Below are positions 6,637 through 7,718 of a DNA stretch of 7,718 nt, piece after piece. The notes under the pieces were generated by a model. It saw only the letters and a list, made by a program, of their open reading frames with translations. It did not search any database and was not told where the DNA came from. Position numbers and translations under genes: made by a program. The stretch covers positions 1-7,718 of the forward strand of contig DMMB01000084.1 of the NCBI GenBank assembly GCA_003453215.1. Direction: 5' to 3'. The stretch is from Oscillospiraceae bacterium (lineage in GTDB: Bacteria > Bacillota > Clostridia > Oscillospirales > Ruminococcaceae). Numbering within the stretch: position 1 is the stretch's first letter; each line of letters opens with the position of its first letter.

Positions 6637-6654
6637 GATAGTTAGATATTTTTC
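6637..6654 (+). promoter_or_regulatory. Imperfect upstream copy of the sdpR half-site
   Basis: The 18 bases here match 14 of 18 bases of 6704-6721, the left half of the putative repressor operator; both carry AGTTAGA followed by TTT. It lies just upstream of the -35 box of the same promoter and may be an auxiliary site for the ArsR-type repressor. Confidence 0.4.
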
Positions 6655-6664
6655 AAAACATCTA

Positions 6665-6694
6665 TTGACAGCGGCAGGTGCATAGGAGTATAGT
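6665..6694 (+). promoter_or_regulatory. Sigma-A promoter of the sdpR-sdpI operon
   Basis: TTGACA (6665-6670), an 18-base spacer, and TATAGT (6689-6694). The predicted start is near 6701, at the left edge of the 6701-6732 inverted repeat. The promoter is divergent from the clpB promoter, with about 105 bases between the two -35 boxes. Confidence 0.78.
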
Positions 6695-6700
6695 AAAGGC

Positions 6701-6732
6701 ATAGACAGTTAGACGTTTATCTAATTGTTTAT
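6701..6732 (+). promoter_or_regulatory. Inverted repeat, likely ArsR/SdpR-type operator
   Basis: Arms ATAGACAGTTAGA (6701-6713) and TCTAATTGTTTAT (6720-6732) match at 11 of 13 positions around a 6-base centre. The inner TTAGA-N6-TCTAA is perfect and A/T-rich, as in many ArsR-family operators. It covers the predicted start site and ends just before the ribosome binding site, a position fit for autorepression. In RNA the two mismatches become G-U pairs, so a leader hairpin is an alternative. Confidence 0.7.
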
Positions 6733-6736
6733 CAGG

Positions 6737-6743
6737 AAAGGAG
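6737..6743 (+). promoter_or_regulatory. sdpR ribosome binding site (decides TTG start)
   Basis: AAAGGAG lies 9 bases before the TTG at 6753. The in-frame TTG at 6744 directly abuts this sequence and is therefore unlikely to be used. Confidence 0.75.
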
Positions 6744-6752
6744 TTGTTCTGT

Positions 6753-7037
6753 TTGGGAGATGCTTTCAAGGCGCTGGCCGACCCGACGCGGCGGCGCATT
6801 TTAGAACTGCTGGCACAGGGCGATCTGACCGCCGGGGAGATCGCCGCACATTTTGATATGACAAAGCCGTCCGTCAGCCACCATCTGAACATTTTAAAAA
6901 GTGCGGCGCTTATTACCGATGAGCGCCGCGGCCAGAACATTGTGTACAGTGTGAATCTGACCGTATTTCAGGAATTGATGAAGTGGTTTTATGACTGCGG
7001 ACTTGTAAAGGGAGACGATAGCAATGAAAAAGAATAA
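6753..7037 (+). CDS. sdpR: ArsR-family repressor, SdpR-type
   Basis: A 94-residue winged-helix DNA-binding protein of the ArsR superfamily. It opens with the typical FKALADPTRRRILELL (5-20), then LTAGEIAAHF (25-34) and the recognition region TKPSVSHHLNILKSA (37-51), and the wing lies around 56-66 (DERRGQNIVYS). It lacks the ELCVCDL-type cysteine metal site (only Cys82 is present), so it is not a metal sensor of the ArsR/SmtB kind. Together with the SdpI-type partner this fits SdpR, which represses its own operon until released at the membrane by SdpI. The TTG at 6753 is chosen because of the ribosome binding site at 6737-6743 and the good match of the resulting N-terminus. The operator at 6701-6732 suggests autorepression. 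The last 14 bases overlap sdpI. The symbol is a family-level assignment. Confidence 0.9.
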   Translation: MGDAFKALADPTRRRILELLAQGDLTAGEIAAHFDMTKPSVSHHLNILKSAALITDERRGQNIVYSVNLTVFQELMKWFYDCGLVKGDDSNEKE

Positions 7038-7689
7038 GCTGTTCTGGATTTTAACCGTGGTCTGCGTGCTGAATTTTGCCGCGCACCTGTACTTCTACCC
7101 CTCCCTGCCGGACATTGTGCCCACCCACTGGGGAGCCGGCGGGCAGGTCAACGGCTGGGGGCCGAAATCCACGGTTTTGATTTTGGCCGCGCTGCCGTTT
7201 GCGATGTTGATTTTGCTTGAGGTCATCCGCAAAATCGACCCCAAGCACCAGAATTTTGAGAAGTTCGGCAAGGTATGGAACCTGTTCGTAGTGCTGTTCA
7301 CCGTGATGATGGCCGCGTTCAGCTGGCTGAGTGAGCTGGCTGTTTTCGGTAAGCTGCCGGACAGCAGCAACCTCGTCAGCATTCTGGTCTGCGGCGGCAT
7401 CGGCGTATTGTTCATCATCCTGGGCAATTTTATGCCGCAGATCAAGCAGAATTATACCTTCGGCTGCCGCACGCCCTGGGCGCTGAACGACGAGCACAAC
7501 TGGCAGCGCACCCAGCGCATGGGCGGGTACACCTTTGTCGTTATGGGCATTGTCCTGTTGGTGCTTGCCTTCCTGGGCGGCCTGCTGGGCGACATTGCTA
7601 CGCTGATCGTGCTGCTGGCCGCTGTTCTTGGCGGCAGCGCGTGGATTTATTTGTATTCGTATCTGGTGTATGTGGGGAAGATGAAGTAA
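7024..7689 (+). CDS. sdpI: SdpI-type membrane immunity/signalling protein
   Basis: A 221-residue integral membrane protein with about six hydrophobic helices (near 6-22, 49-68, 84-104, 118-136, 167-186 and 190-214). The N-terminal part has LPDIVPTHWGAGGQVNGWG (28-46), the DUF1648-type motif. The loop GNFMPQIKQNYTFGCRTPWAL (134-154), with NW and RMGGY after it, is the SdpI signature. In Bacillus subtilis SdpI protects against the SdpC killing peptide and sequesters SdpR at the membrane. No sdpABC genes are in view, so the role here may be immunity to foreign peptides or envelope sensing. The ATG overlaps the end of sdpR by 14 bases and has AAAGGGAG (7007-7014) 9 bases upstream, so the two genes are probably translationally coupled. 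Confidence 0.92.
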   Translation: MKKNKLFWILTVVCVLNFAAHLYFYPSLPDIVPTHWGAGGQVNGWGPKSTVLILAALPFAMLILLEVIRKIDPKHQNFEKFGKVWNLFVVLFTVMMAAFSWLSELAVFGKLPDSSNLVSILVCGGIGVLFIILGNFMPQIKQNYTFGCRTPWALNDEHNWQRTQRMGGYTFVVMGIVLLVLAFLGGLLGDIATLIVLLAAVLGGSAWIYLYSYLVYVGKMK

Positions 7690-7700
7690 GAGCCTAAAGC

Positions 7701-7718
7701 CTTCCCCTTTGGGGGAAG
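7701..7718 (+). terminator. Hairpin after sdpI, cut by window end
   Basis: CTTCCCC (7701-7707) and GGGGAAG (7712-7718) form a perfect 7-bp stem with a TTTG loop, 11 bases after the sdpI stop codon. What follows is outside the window, so a U-run cannot be confirmed. The wording (AAAGCCTTCCCC, then GGGGGAAG) also resembles the start of a GC-rich repeat that I recall as frequent between genes of gut Clostridia. Terminator and repeat start are both possible. Confidence 0.5.

Noticed and set aside
6744..6752. TTG start at 6744 for the ArsR-type gene
   Set aside because: It touches the ribosome binding site directly with no spacer. The TTG at 6753 has a 9-base spacer and gives the family's usual N-terminus.

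Overview
The window looks like chromosomal DNA of a low-to-mid GC Bacillota, most likely a gut Clostridia of the Oscillospiraceae/Ruminococcaceae type. This rests on strong AGGAGG-type ribosome binding sites, a CIRCE-controlled chaperone gene, an ArsR-SdpI gene pair, an IS110-family transposase and GC-rich intergenic palindromes. The assignment is an inference from gene style, not from a database search.

Layout from left to right. (1) 1-~1000: the 3' part of an IS110-family insertion sequence on the + strand. The transposase has lost its N-terminus to the window edge but is intact to its C-terminus, and it is followed by a non-coding tail with a hairpin. (2) 1097-1623: a GNAT-family N-acetyltransferase gene on the - strand, with a terminator immediately after its stop codon. 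(3) 1675-1753: a 79-nt GC-rich element between GNAT and htpG that folds into a perfect four-way cloverleaf, the most unusual structure in the window. (4) 1776-3683: htpG (Hsp90) on the - strand. (5) 3729-3775: a second GC-rich palindrome. (6) 3791-6388: clpB (Hsp100 disaggregase) on the - strand, behind a near-consensus sigma-A promoter overlapped by a CIRCE (HrcA) operator and a roughly 137-nt leader. (7) 6637-6732: regulatory DNA for a divergent + strand operon, with a promoter and a 13-bp inverted repeat over the predicted transcription start. (8) 6753-7689: a two-gene operon of an SdpR-type ArsR repressor and an SdpI-type membrane protein whose reading frames overlap by 14 bases. (9) 7701-7718: a hairpin cut by the window end.

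How the parts work together. clpB and htpG form a heat-shock pair (disaggregase and Hsp90), with clpB placed under HrcA and htpG possibly reached by read-through past the palindrome. The divergent ArsR/SdpI pair looks like a self-regulating immunity or envelope-stress cassette without its toxin genes in view. The GNAT gene is downstream of htpG on the same strand and is separated from it by the cloverleaf element. The IS element lies at the edge of this block. No clearly new multi-gene system is visible. The best candidates for new biology are the cloverleaf element and the regulatory architecture of the clpB/sdpRI divergent region.
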